Shown here: positions 63,793 through 64,000 of the stretch, piece after piece | Layout: the number at the start of each line of letters is the position of its first letter | Position numbering within the stretch: the first letter of the stretch is position 1 | NCBI RefSeq assembly: GCF_030316605.1 | Contig: NZ_CP127039.1 | Location: 682,001 to 746,000 of the forward strand | DNA: 64,000 bases | Direction of reading: 5' to 3' | Source: Spiroplasma ixodetis Y32 | Lineage (GTDB): Bacteria > Bacillota_I > Bacilli_A > Mycoplasmatales > VBWQ01 | Position numbers and translations under genes: made by a program | The notes under the pieces: model-generated | Told to the model about the DNA's origin: nothing | Database searches by the model: none | Seen by the model: the letters and a program-made list of their open reading frames with translations, nothing else

Positions 63793-64000
63793 TTATAAGT
63801 TAAGTTGTATTTTAAATGATGGTAAATGATATATACCAGTGCTAGTTGATGGTGCATTTATAAAATCAAATTGATTTATTTCATTTACCATTTTTTGTTC
63901 TTGTTCTTTAATTAAAAAACTTTCTACTATATGCTTAGTTATTTGTTCTTGAATAGAATATTGTGCTTTTTCTTCAGAAAAACCTTGATTAATACATTCA
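63793..64000 (-). CDS. Unknown protein, C-terminal part only
   Basis: The last 68 codons of a minus-strand gene whose start lies outside. Helical and charged (EEKAQYSIQEQI), then a disordered-looking end with NAPSTSTGIYHLPSF. The PSTS(T)GY/IY end recalls the ankyrin pseudogene end (KPSTSGYIKH) at 8222, so it may belong to the same protein group; this is weak evidence. Confidence 0.4.
   Translation of the reverse strand, partial: ECINQGFSEEKAQYSIQEQITKHIVESFLIKEQEQKMVNEINQFDFINAPSTSTGIYHLPSFKIQLNL

Overview
The window looks like a chromosomal segment of a Spiroplasma, probably of the citri/mirum type. The evidence is very low G+C, UGA read as tryptophan throughout (core enzymes such as transketolase, glucose-6-phosphate isomerase and SufS only read through with UGA=Trp), short lipoprotein signal peptides ending in a lipobox Cys, and a very high load of insertion sequences and phage debris. 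The species cannot be fixed from sequence reading alone. All coordinates below join reading frames across UGA.

Layout. 1-4630 (minus): phage module 'X', a tight run of small overlapping genes including RuvC-like and SSB-like proteins, then scaffold and major capsid. 4631-5142: structured non-coding region. 5143-8222: UPF0236 fragment, a 2-TM membrane protein, and an ankyrin-repeat pseudogene split by an IS1595-type element. 8296-10552: core genes (UPF0154, tkt). 10781-18313: IS remnants, a broken UPF0236 gene, a damaged lipoprotein gene, and an IS nested in another IS. 18314-27478: phage module 'Y' (UPF0236, membrane protein, TerS, TerL, portal, two large structural proteins, scaffold, capsid), cut off in the capsid gene by a second UPF0236/lipoprotein block (27434-29995). 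29992-35638 (minus): more of phage X (fibres, holin-like protein, portal, 680-codon structural gene), with one IS inside the portal. 35833-44965: chromosomal genes (degraded metalloprotease, HIT protein, two large lipoproteins, sufS, a sufU/5-FCL fusion). 45173-46486: IS elements. 46472-56118: a decayed second copy of module Y that switches to X sequence at about 54510. 56120-59470: third UPF0236/lipoprotein block. 59683-61653: oleate hydratase remnant and a complete IS3-like element. 61774-63632: S1-domain protein and pgi. 63793-end: the tail of an unknown gene.

How the parts fit. X and Y share gene order around portal, large structural protein, scaffold and capsid, so they look like two mosaic tailed-phage lineages. 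UPF0236 (ISLre2-like) genes recur next to small membrane proteins or lipoproteins and next to phage genes. Two different UPF0236 types share the terminal motif GGGCGGTTGTCAAA or a close variant. The most interesting reading is a phage-associated mobile unit carrying surface-protein cargo. The lipoproteins share one signal peptide and flanking direct repeats but have unrelated mature parts, which suggests surface-antigen replacement. Many copies are broken by frameshifts, nonsense codons and nested IS, so only some units can be active.
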